64,000 nucleotides of DNA from Hydractinia symbiolongicarpus. Lineage: Eukaryota; Cnidaria; Hydrozoa; Anthoathecata; Hydractiniidae. A program made the translations under genes and the position numbers. Below are positions 49,401 through 59,820 of this stretch, piece after piece. Within the stretch, counting starts at the first letter, position 1, and every line of letters begins with the position of its first letter. The stretch spans positions 22,258,001-22,322,000 of the forward strand of contig NC_079884.1 of the NCBI RefSeq assembly GCF_029227915.1, given 5' to 3'. The notes beneath the pieces were generated by a model. It did not search any database, was not told the DNA's origin, and saw only the letters and a program-made list of their open reading frames with translations.

Positions 49401-52136
49401 AGAGAACAGGTGTCCCTCAATAGGTTAAGACTTCACAGACCTTTGTCTTCTAGAAGTCTGACGCCGCTTTCTTCGCCAATGAATGCTGTTGCCACGCTAC
49501 GTCCGACATCTTCCTCAACGTTATCGCTGCTTTCCGACGAGACTGAAAGTAATGAGGACTTGAATAGTTCGATAAGTTTTGCAACTACTACTAGTGATGA
49601 AGACGTGGAGCCACGTTCTATAAATGTCTCACGGCAAGTTCGATCGGAAATTTGGAATTTTACCCTTGGTGAAGCAATGCCATCAGATCAGGTAATGGTA
49701 TGTAAAACAATTCAAATTTTGTTCAGATTTGTATCTCCCTTCTAAATCTCAGCGTTATTTTTAATTAAACAAAATTTGAATAAACTTTCTCAATGTAGGT
49801 TTCAGAAAGCTTTAATGAAATAGATGTCTCTGTGGAGGGAGCCGCCTCAACCATTCCCGTGCACGGCTTTGTCACCTTCCCATCATCTGATGCCGGTGGA
49901 CACAGCGCTAGTATATCTTATCTGAGTAGAATGAGAGCACAGACAGCCGTGGCAACCGCTACAGCAAGGTCCAGTCACCACGTCCACACAGCGGTTGTAA
50001 TCGCATCGCAAGAAGACGAACACTCAGAGGCGGCTCTGCAAACCGCAGTCAATCGTGCCATTGCGGGTGCGTTCGCAGGAAGTGGGGAAGGTGCTGTTGC
50101 GAATAACATTATTGACACTACGCATCGACTTCAGTTATGGGACTCCAATTGCAGTCAGTACCCCGATATTAAAGATGGTATGATGTTGCATAATTTTGGG
50201 CATTCGTTTTAAATGTTGACTTGAATCTCGGGGCAAAGATTGTTTTGATATTTTGTAAATCATTTGTATTAAATCATATGTATTAAGTTATGTAATTTTG
50301 TTATTTTCAAATTGTAGAAAACAAGAACGTGGTTGTTCCGTACTGTAAAATACATAACGATTCAAGCGTTGATGTTTCGCAAGATGGTAGTCTGGTTGCG
50401 GTGTTCGTCCCTAGCGAGCATGGTTTTCCGATGGATGCACAGCTTCAAGTCATTTCGCTACGGCCAGAATCTTATCTACAGTGTATATACTCCAGGAAAT
50501 ATGGTATTATTTGATTTTTTCCTTCTGCTTTTTGTAGTATTTTAAGGCATCGCATAAGCGGGAGCGCGGCATCCTAAGAACACAAGCCAACATGATGACC
50601 AAGTATAAATTGACATGGGAGGGAAAGGGTGTTTTGTCTGGCGGATTTGCTCAAACAAGAACGGGGTTTTGTTTAGACGATGTTAGATATATGTCCTTAG
50701 GACATGGTCAAACAGTCTTCCTTGTGCTTAAACCAAGACCAGTCACAAACCAGGGAAAAAAGTTTTGTCGTGTGAAAACCAGGTGTAATACAATAGAGGC
50801 TTTTTATCAATAATCAATGCGCTTTTTAGGTCCTAACGCTGTATCAGTGAGCCTCTCTCCACTCAGTAGATTTGTTTTGGTTGGGTTAGCATCACGGAAA
50901 CTTCACTGGCATCTCACTGCTCACCAGGTAAGATTTCTTAAAACACTTGGCTTCTCACTATACAATAAAATTTAGTCCGTATTATGTAAATTAAGGTATG
51001 CCAACAAAGAAGATGTTGACTTTAGATGATTTTCGTTGCGTTTGGAAAGTAAAATAAAAAAGCGATTTCTTCACACCATAGAATAGATTTTGCGACCTTG
51101 CTTTTTAAACACGTGGTGATGTTTTTTTCAGCTAGTGGGGCAGATTCTTCAACTACCGAAAGACGACGAATTTGTACATTCCGACACAACAAAGGTGCAA
51201 AATTCTCTACGTCTTCTGTATTTTATTCTTGATGTTGTATGATCTGTAATATTATATTTTTTGGATGGAAAACTTCATCCGCATCAGTAGTTATACCATG
51301 CAAATTTGTATTTAGGCACTTTCTAATATTCTACACAAGTGCAGTCAAACTCAACGGTCCAACGTAAGTGTCAACACTGTGCGCTTTCATCCGAGTCCTG
51401 GTATGGGTATAATCTACGGAACAAACAGAGGTCATATTCAACATTGTCATATTGGGTAAGTACGTTTTGTTTTGAAGAATACGGGCGTTATAATAGACAC
51501 AATTTTGCGTTACTTTTTGACTAAAATACCGCGAAAAATTGTATGAACGCCTATTTCTGAAGTTTAAGTAGAATTTTAACCGAACTGGTAAATTGAGAGT
51601 CACGGAAAAACAAGAATTGTGGTATTGCTAGCCCTTGAAAAAATCGAAGAAAAATTTATGTTACACCTGACAGGGGTCCGAATTAGACTAGTCGCTAACC
51701 TGTGGACAAATCCAAAGGAAGGCGCCTGTCGCAGTAGAGTTGATAAGAATATATCGCATTTATTATTTGTAGTTGGAAAATTTCGTGCGTGGTTAAGAAT
51801 GGCCCGTTTTTGGTTAAAAAGAATGGCCCAGTTTTGGCTAAAAAACAATGTTTTTGATATAAAAGTGATTTTGATTATGAAAGAATAAAATTATAAAGTT
51901 TTCATATTTAGCGTCAACAATTGTTTATAAATGAAGATTTATTTATTCCGGTGTTGAAATGAACATTTAGGGCATGCGTTTATTTTGAAAAGGGTGTTTT
52001 GTTTATTCGGAGTGATCTAGGAAAAACATAGAGATGTTTTTTAATTCAGTGATTTCACCTTTTTTATTTATTCTTTACCAGGCCCGACATGAATCTAAAT
52101 GAAAAGAGAAAGGTTATTAAAAAGAAGTTGAAGTAA
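46401..52136 (+). CDS. AMBRA1: AMBRA1 orthologue, autophagy/ubiquitin-ligase scaffold, 748 aa
   Basis: Thirteen exons: 46401-46523, 46633-46691, 47304-47487, 48294-48469, 48563-48635, 48876-48904, 49010-49691, 49799-50177, 50318-50503, 50830-50927, 51132-51194, 51316-51455, 52082-52136; all phases join. AMBRA1 is a substrate receptor of CUL4-DDB1 and a Beclin-1 regulator. Its WD40 propeller is split between the N and C termini. Seen here: residues 42-205 hold the N-terminal blades (RSTFVITFSPDR, HGHLRTPWCASFHPRI, LASGCLGGQVRLWNL, ASISFHPVDD, ILFDWNQRRQLRI, LVRFLQYGSKLLTGIANAS). Residues 206-565 are Ser/Thr/Asn/Ala-rich and disordered. Residues 568-748 hold the C-terminal blades (VVVPYCKIHNDSS, GSLVAVFVPS, VSLSPLSRFVLVGLASRKLHW, VNTVRFHPSPGMGIIYGTNRG). 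It ends in a Lys-rich tail and is much shorter than the vertebrate protein (about 1,300 aa). Identity is confident. Confidence 0.95.
47488..48293 (+). other. AMBRA1 intron 3 with a possible repeat
   Basis: An 806-bp intron. The stretch 47525-47750 contains GGCAGACTCGCTTGAC, AACCAGCCTGGCTCAC and CTGTTTATATGG words typical of dispersed noncoding repeats. The ends could not be defined. No coding content. Confidence 0.3.
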
Positions 52137-53554
52137 CTGCATTTTTATCAGACAACAAATATAAAAATAGCAACGAATCTAGAATTACTAAATGCATTCT
52201 TACGATTCTCTAAATATTCACTGTCGTCTAGTAGGATGCTACCACGATGAAAACACTTTGTTATTCAGTTGGATGGCACCGTGAAAAAAACTTGTAATGT
52301 TGATCCAAGATGAGCTGTGTGTAACCAAAACTGCACATGTGGAGTTGATCTGAACTATCTATTATACGTTTCCGGACTTCCTAGCATGATCAACCGTCTC
52401 AAATGGTTTGAGAAAGAAGAAATTTCATATCACTTATTTACTTTAAACTTTGTATTAAAGCGAAGCTATATTATATAATATTTTTTATGTACATATTTTC
52501 TATTCCTGTACATACTCACATTTGTTGTACATTACTTTCTTCTGTGGAATACATTAATAACTAAAATTTTATTAAAATGACATAATGGGGCTTTTGGTTG
52601 TACATTAGTTATATGCACACCAGTTGTAACCTATCCGCAAATCTTATTGTATAATGACCTCTCTTTTGTGACTAGAATCGAAGTGATTTGTAAATACAAA
52701 AGCATATTTCTTCTTGGCTATATCACGTATATCCTCAACGCTTTTACGTTTTTTTCTCTTATTTTACAAAGATTCTCATGTCCCGGTTAATGTTTTAGCA
52801 ACATGCCCACAAAAGATCGTTATTCGTTTGAAACCGAGAAAACTTGGAAAGTCAGCATCTATTTGTTATTTTCATGCATCACAAAACTGAATAGAGGAAC
52901 GTTAAACATTGCGTAGTTAATACATCACTGAAATCCAGCTTTTAAAGTAATGCAAAATGATTTTGCTATTGATCAAAATTTCCAAACAACGTCTCCTAAG
53001 AACTTTTACTTTGCATTTGCTGCGATGTTTACATTACGGAATAAAAATGCGACAACCCGCGAAAGTTTGAAGAATCAGAAAAATGGACCGTGCCGATGCC
53101 AGTAAATATTAGTAAGCTCAAATTTTCCTGATACATTCTTATCTTTAGCATTCTAACATCTCGAAATATTCTTCTTGATACAAAATAAGAATATGAAGAA
53201 CTGCATATATGATTCGAAGCCATTAATGTGAAAATTATTTTTTTTAATTCGTGTTAGATCTTTCATCGATCAAAGTCAGTGCTCTTATTAATCTCGTCGG
53301 TGAGAGTCAAAAAGACCTGGGAGCGAGGTTGTGTTCTTTATATTTTTTTAGAAAACAAACACTTCACTTTAAAAGCATCGTGTGCATAAACTAAATAATA
53401 TGTAGTTGCCAGGTAACATTTTTTTAGTATATTCGAAACACGTGTTTTTGTTACATCTCGTTGTATTTGCCAACTGGATACGCGAGTTAGAGCGTTGTCA
53501 TAACAACATGACTTTTTATGGGGTTTTTTATGCACATGTAGAGACAGTGTAAGA
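52137..53554. other. Intergenic, AMBRA1 3' end to GT31 start
   Basis: 3' flank of AMBRA1 and 5' flank of the glycosyltransferase gene. I see no coding exon and no clear transposon, apart from a short GAGCGAGGTTGTG repeat-end motif near 53321. Confidence 0.4.
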
Positions 53555-54827
53555 ATGAAAGCAATTGGGAAGTATTTTCTATTATTTTTACTTATTGTAA
53601 TTTTTATTACCTTTCTACGCTTTATACTTGATTTGAAATCTCTGTTAAATGTACCCAGTAAAACCGAATCAGCTTTACTACATGGAACACCCCATCTCGC
53701 TCTAGTGGTTGGGGTTTTAAGCAAGTTGACTGCACGAAATAGAAGAGATTCAGTCCGTCTGACGTGGTTTCAAAGTTGCCGGCGACATTCAACCGTCGTG
53801 TGTCGGTTTTTCACAGATACCATCGAAGATATTGCACTTGAAGAAAAAAGACGTTATGTCAACGAATCAAACACTCACAACGATTTAATTTTTATGCCGT
53901 ATAAAGGTAAGACCTTTCTCGAAAGATGCTCTAAAGCACACGATCAATATTATTGACTTTTAGTTACCTTGTCAGGAAAAAAATCCGTCAGTTAAAAATT
54001 TTGTCGTTACCCTGATTATCATTTATATCAGCAATTGTTTCTAATCGATGATGTCATAATTCCGAACAGCTAAATTATCAAGAGTTATCTTGTAAGCCAA
54101 GAAGACTTTCCAAGCTCTGTCATATAGAATTCTTGACTTTTTTTTAGGTGGTCACAATTTTGCGTTACGACTTGTATGGATGCTTCAATGGTATATGAAG
54201 AAATTCCACTTCGATTACTTTCTCCGAATTGATGATGATTATTTTTTGTGTTTGGACAGGTTACTGTTCGAACTACCTCAACGAAAATATCAAGCATTAT
54301 ATTGGGGGTACATACATTGTACAGAACACGTGATACGAGTGGATGAGGGCTGGATGATCTTATCACGTGATATAATTAAAGAAGCCTTGAGTAAATTCAA
54401 CACAACTTTACAATGTCATCCGTTTGGAGATCAAGCAGTTGCATTGTGGGTACAAGATAGCAAGCTAAATATAACTTATTTTTCTGATAACTCTCGGGTG
54501 ATACACGCTGCCACAGCTTATCAAAGCGAAAATTTCTTAAATACGAATATTTGTAAAAAATACTTAGCTCTGCACGGCTCGTATCCCACCCTTATGATGA
54601 AATATTGGATTATTTCGCAAGAATTCAATCCAAAACAAACTGTCTACGAAATTCCAGATATAATTCCGTTTGATCAAGTTTGCAAGTTTAAAAAGGAAAT
54701 CGATTGGAGGTGGTTTTGGCCTCATGTGCGCTTTGAACCTAGACCTTGTAAAGACAATCCGAAATGGGATATCACCGACCAAGCTTTTATAGGTCGTCAA
54801 GATAAGGGCGAGGAAGCAATATACTGA
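53555..54827 (+). CDS. GT31-family beta-1,3-galactosyltransferase-like type II membrane enzyme, 343 aa
   Basis: Two exons, 53555-53906 and 54148-54827, joined in phase 1 to make Gly118. The N-terminus has a short cytoplasmic end and one membrane helix at about 7-26, as expected for a Golgi type II glycosyltransferase. The lumenal part shows GT31 features in order: RNRRDSVRLTWF (the R-x-x-I-R-x-T-W motif of the family), the metal-binding DDD at 146-148 within FLRIDDDYF, LYWGYIHC, and EGWMILSRDIIKEAL in place of the usual GGGYVLS-type acceptor loop. HPFGDQAVALW at about 209-218 stands where typical members have an acidic ED motif. The exact donor and acceptor sugars cannot be told from sequence. 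GT31 families are often expanded in invertebrates. Confidence 0.85.
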
Positions 54828-56396
54828 CGACATTGTTGACTTTCATGAACTGTCATTGTACACTTAAGTGGAGGTTAGGTTCAATTTGGTACACATGTTT
54901 TTTATAGTGATAAATTGCGGTGATATCTATAGACCACTGTCCGCGTGACGTAGTTGTTTTGATTTTATTTTGAGAACAATGGGAATGCGCGCACTTTTGT
55001 GTAGGTAAAAAAGCAGGACTCGCACAGGATAAAATACTTGTTAGGGAAGATTAAAGATTTTTTTGGGTAGCTCCAAGAGAAACTGGAATTAGATTTTAAC
55101 TATATTCTTCTAATTCTTTTTATAAAATTTTATTAATTTTGAGCGAATATTTCTTGTTTGGATGGATTTCTTTAAATATTGTGGTATGTGGTTTATATTT
55201 TCTGCCTACAGAAATGCCTACATGCGCAAAAAACCCGCAAACTTTTTAACTTTTGTAAGCATTGACAAGTAATCTACTATGATTCTCTAAATCTTGGTTG
55301 TGTAATTGTATACGTTGCTCCTTTTTTAACTTTGCTTTAAAAAACATTCGTTAAAGAGCTATTGACAAATTGGTGAAGACAAAAGGATGCTGTGCTTAAC
55401 GTTTTCTTTCCACATCTTTGACTAAAACAGGGTGTCAGCTGAAACTATCTGGAATAAGGTTGAAGCCTTCAGAAACCAGACTGCGAGTAAAGATGCAGTT
55501 ACAGGTATAGATGTGGTTGCACACACCAAGCAAAGCAATTATAGAACTTTTTAGCTAAAACTTTTAAAAAGTGAAGCGACGTTGAGAAGCAAACAACCTT
55601 TAGGATAAGGCTGGAAATTTTACTGATGTGTTTTTTTTTTTTCGTGAGGAAAAACAAGTACGGCGAAATATCCTTCCAGGCAAAAATTATCACAAAAATC
55701 AACTTGCAAACATCTGTTTATATTTTCAAAAAATCTAAATGTAATGTTAATAAAATAAAATGCTAAATGAAACTTCCGTGAACCAAAAAGTAACATAAAA
55801 AAATTTTCGCGAATTTTTGCGTTAGATAAATGTAGCGACAGGTGTTGCTATGATGATTATTATTAGAAATATAGTATAAAATTCATTCTCGTGCGCAGAA
55901 CTGTACAAACTAAACCAGGGAACAAGATTGCATACAATTGCTATAAAAATGTTTAAAGAGAAGAAAATTACCCTGAGACGAACATAAGAACAATGGCATT
56001 TTATCCTGTTATTTTTTTTTAAAAAAAAAAAACCCACGACAAACATCGAAAAATATATACAAACCCAATTGTTTCGATTTTGAGAAACTTGTATATACTT
56101 AGATTTAAGGTCTCAATAATTTGTTAAACGGATATAAATTAATGGTGCTTAAAATTTAAGAACAAAATAAAAGAAACGGTTTTAGGCTGAATAAGGGAGA
56201 TAAATAAGTTCAGTTTAAAGTCAAATTACATAGTTCATATATAAAATACAATACGCGGGACCTAACTTTGGTCAACAATCGCGAAAGTTTCTTTCTTTAA
56301 GGTGTAAAAAAAATAGTAAATGCATAATAATCCATTTGTCTGATTAAATGCCCTCCATTAAGTTATTCACATCTTCAGTTTCTTCATACATCAAAA
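54828..56396. other. Intergenic, no gene recognised
   Basis: AT-rich sequence with several homopolymer runs. Open frames here encode low-complexity Lys/Phe/Ile strings and show no splice support. Confidence 0.45.
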
Positions 56397-56654
56397 CTAA
56401 CGTCTTTTTGCACCATTAACGAATCTAAACTTTAAAAATATCTCATTTGGTTCATCCAGTAAACAAACATAAGAAATTGATTGGTCTATACTTAATGACA
56501 TCACATTCCCGCGTCTTCCTTTTCTCTTGCAGACTTCGTACATTTCACGTTCTGTCCCTGTGAAATAGACAGTTTTACAACAGCGACAAATCTCGTTGTT
56601 CGTGATTTGTTTATGAGTACATTTCGTTAGTATTTTACTCGCGTTAGAAGCCAT
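56397..56654 (-). CDS. Possible small single-exon gene, 85 aa, unrecognised
   Basis: An intact ATG-to-stop frame codes for a compact, mixed-charge protein. It has Cys residues clustered at CTHKQITNNEICRCC and then EVCKRKGRRG, which could bind a metal. Its composition is more protein-like than nearby chance ORFs, and it ends in a basic GAKRR. There is no signal peptide, no family I recognise and no splice evidence. It could be the sole exon, a first exon, or chance. Confidence 0.35.
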   Translation of the reverse strand: MASNASKILTKCTHKQITNNEICRCCKTVYFTGTEREMYEVCKRKGRRGNVMSLSIDQSISYVCLLDEPNEIFLKFRFVNGAKRR

Positions 56655-57141
56655 GCTTTAATATCGTAAAATTGATATAAAGATTTTTGAAACAATAACG
56701 TGCTCAGGTATTTGTTCGGTTACACGTTTGTTTGAATTTACATTCAGTCTCATTTTAAGTTAGTTTTGTCAATCAATTTAAAAAGAATATTAAATTTTTT
56801 TGAAATGTTTCTAACAAACAGAGTTCGGAAATAGAAAATATCTTTTCCATAAATATTAAAACAGGTTAAACACGGAATGCGCGTATGTTTGTTATATATT
56901 TAATGTACGCCGTGATTTTAATTATTCACAATATAATTCTCGTCGGAATACGTTTGTTTTTCTACCTAATTTAGAACTGCTATCGTCATTCTGTATTGAG
57001 TTAAAAATCAAAAATATAACTTTTCGAGCACTATCGCATTTCATTAAAGGACACTTAATCAGTAATTTGAACCGATACACAGAATTTAAATTATGAACAA
57101 TTTATGGTTAAATGAAAAATTTATGTCACCCACTGTCGAAT

Positions 57142-57238
57142 CACAACCTCGAACCAAGGGCCTGTAGCGTTTTTTTTTTATGCGATGTTTTATCCTCATA
57201 TAAAAAAAAACGCTACAGGCACTGGGTTCAAGGTTGTG
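57142..57238. mobile_element. Short hairpin MITE, about 97 bp, with a 6-bp target duplication
   Basis: Inverted arms CACAACCTCGAACCAAGGGC and, from the other side, CACAACCTTGAACCCAGTGC both run into CCTGTAGCG and a T run. The flanks carry the direct repeat TCGAAT at 57136-57141 and 57239-57244. It is related to the element at 20298-20374. Confidence 0.75.
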
Positions 57239-57994
57239 TCGAATCTATGTTTTGAACGATGTGTTGCCAAAAATTAAGAACACATAAAGAACGCACTCAG
57301 CTTATATTAGTTCATAGTTTATAAGCAAACTCGTCCCCAGGGCTCTTTTTATCTTTCTGACGATCTCGGACGAAACTAGAAAAAAAGTCCCAGTGACGTC
57401 TCCATTTATTCTCAAATCGACATAAGAAAACTTTGAGAAAAATATAAAATACACAGAGTAAACTTTTTTTTCTTTCGTTGAATGAATGAAAACAATGTAT
57501 AAAAATATAAGATACAGCGATATATCTAAGAAACAAAACGAACTAGAACGAATTCACGTGTCTATAAAAAAAGAACAATTCTTGTCAATTTATTAAATAA
57601 TAAATAATATATACGTAACTAAGAATTATGGAAAGATTAAAAACAAAATATAAAAACAGGCTATGTAAAAGTTGTGTTCATATGATGGTCTATAAGAAAA
57701 ATTATAATTAGCCTCGATTTCGTGCTGAACTTAATTTTGGCGCGAAAGTATATATATATATGTGTCTTTGTAAAATACTTGCCAGACATCAATTACCTTC
57801 GGGTGAGACTAAAAAAATATTCTACACCTTTATACACGTTGTGTAAAAAATCATATGAAATAATATAAAAATGTTGAAAGATATATTTTATCATGTGCAG
57901 TTATAAAAAACTTAAGAAACTAAGGTATCATTTTGTAACACCATTTTGAAATAAAGAAAACGACCAAAGAGTTTTTCAAGCGTCATAGCTATTT

Positions 57995-59820
57995 CTAACC
58001 TCCTAGGTTATGGCAGACGCAAAAATATTTAAAGAGCCATATTAAGGTAAAAGTGTACTGGATTCCTCTTCCTGTAAATGTTACGCTTGACGATTGCGCA
58101 GAAACTTGACTTTGAGTAGTAAACAGATCATCCGATAGAATCTCGACTTGGCTTCGACCGACACCACTGCATAACGCGTAGGTTGTATTCGAACGGAAGG
58201 AGAAAGACACCAACTTTTCATTACAAATCAGAGTGACGTTCTGCACTGATTTTGACAGTTGAATAACTATCACAGAAAACCGACTTTCTAGGTGACATCG
58301 TGGACTGTCGCAGTACAGCACACACGATTGAAATTCGCAACGCTGGTGACACATGACTGATGATTGGCATGTTGCTTTGTTGATAACTAAATCCTTGTTT
58401 GGGTACGAACGCGAGGTTTTTATAACTTGGGAGCAGGATTTCGTCGCTTCACAGGAAACTTTGCAATCCTGTCCATGACATATTTGATGACATTTCTAAA
58501 AAACACAGGAAAAATAACATTTAGTAAAGTACGTTAATTTTTTTATTATGAATAAACTATGGACAGTATGATTAAAATAGCTGCCTTTGTTGCTAGGGTC
58601 GAGTAGATTAACCTATATGCGTCTGGATTTGGTAGAATAATGTCCAGTTAAAAGTAGAGGGCAAATATAACATTCTGTAGCATAGTTAACTAAGCTTTTT
58701 TCGAGGATACCAAATTTAGTTTCTCTCAAACGAAAGCTAGACGCAAGTAAATGTCAGAGCAAATCCCTAAAATTCCAATCCACCTCATAGCAAACCCCGA
58801 ATTACAATTAACCAATTAACCAACTAACTAAGCCGGCGTGGTCACATCTTAACTTCTTAAGTAAAACAATTATTTATTATATTTGTTCAGGTGAGTGAGG
58901 CTTTTCGCGCTCAAAACAAAAGACTTCCCGATATTGACCACAAAACCAAAGAACAATAGAATTAACCAATCATAAAGCGCGGTCAGCATTCTGACCGCAG
59001 AAAAAACGTTGACCCAGCGTAATTTTTCCTATCTTAACTATTCTAAATTCCTAGTGGAAAGAAAATTATGCTGTGTCTCCTGACGAAACTTCCTGCAATC
59101 CCTCACAAAATATATTGAGACAAGTTAAAAAATTTTCCCACAAGTCAGACAGGCCATTTCTATATTATATCGACGCTATTTCAACTTGTCAATGTTGACA
59201 GCCGATCAGGACTAGGATTAGGTTCTTAGATTATTTGATTAGATTCCAAATCTCAAAATGCGCTAACTGTTGCTGACGTCAGCGTTAAGTTTTTCTTGAA
59301 CTTCGACGACCTTGTGGACCCTGATGTATTCTATTCCGTAGAGCGGGCGTGTAGGAAAGTGCAACTGGCGCAATTTATACGCTACCCACCTAACCTACGC
59401 CTACTGGCCACGTTTAATTCGCGAGTTGATGCTGCTTGCTAACATTGTAAAACGTCCGAAAAAGTGCAATTGTCATAATAATGGTGTAAGAGATTTTAGT
59501 GACAGAAATTTCTGACTGAACTGTGAAAAAAAACTTACCTGAGTGTCACGACAATTCATTCTACACATCGTATTCTTGAGACGATAGCCGCATTTTTGTT
59601 TACATTTCGTATCTTTCATACAACCAAGAAAACATTTTCCGCCGAAACAACGTTGTAAACATAACATTTCGTATTTGCAACTCATTCCGCACACAGGTTT
59701 ATCGTAAGGACACAAACCGCTCCCTCGTACCATAATATCAGTACCATTCTTTTGAGTTTGTTTGCAAACTGTTTTCACAAACATAAACAGGAACGATGCA
59801 GAGAGGCATAACATCTGCAT
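57995..59820 (-). CDS. Secreted or GPI-anchored cysteine-rich protein, 260 aa, unrecognised
   Basis: Two exons, 59539-59820 and 57995-58495, join on a codon boundary (GTAAGT donor, TTTTTTTAG acceptor). The product starts with a hydrophobic signal-like segment (MLCLSASFLFMFV). Residues from about 35 to 165 hold a dense array of Cys, many as CxxxC or CxxxxC pairs: CGMSCKYEMLCLQRC, CFLGCMKDTKCKQKC, CRMNC, CHQICHGQDCKVSC, CHQRCEFQSCVLYC. A Ser/Thr/Val-rich region follows with NVT and NTT N-glycosylation sites, then a hydrophobic C-terminus (GIQYTFTLIWLFKYF). That layout suggests a GPI anchor or a single-pass membrane tail. I do not recognise the fold; the regular spacing suggests an internally duplicated disulfide unit. 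Function unknown. Confidence 0.7.

Noticed and set aside
51619-51888. 89-codon open frame in AMBRA1 intron 12
   Set aside because: The flanking exons 51316-51455 and 52082-52136 join in phase; the frame shows repetitive RFWLK-type strings and no domain.
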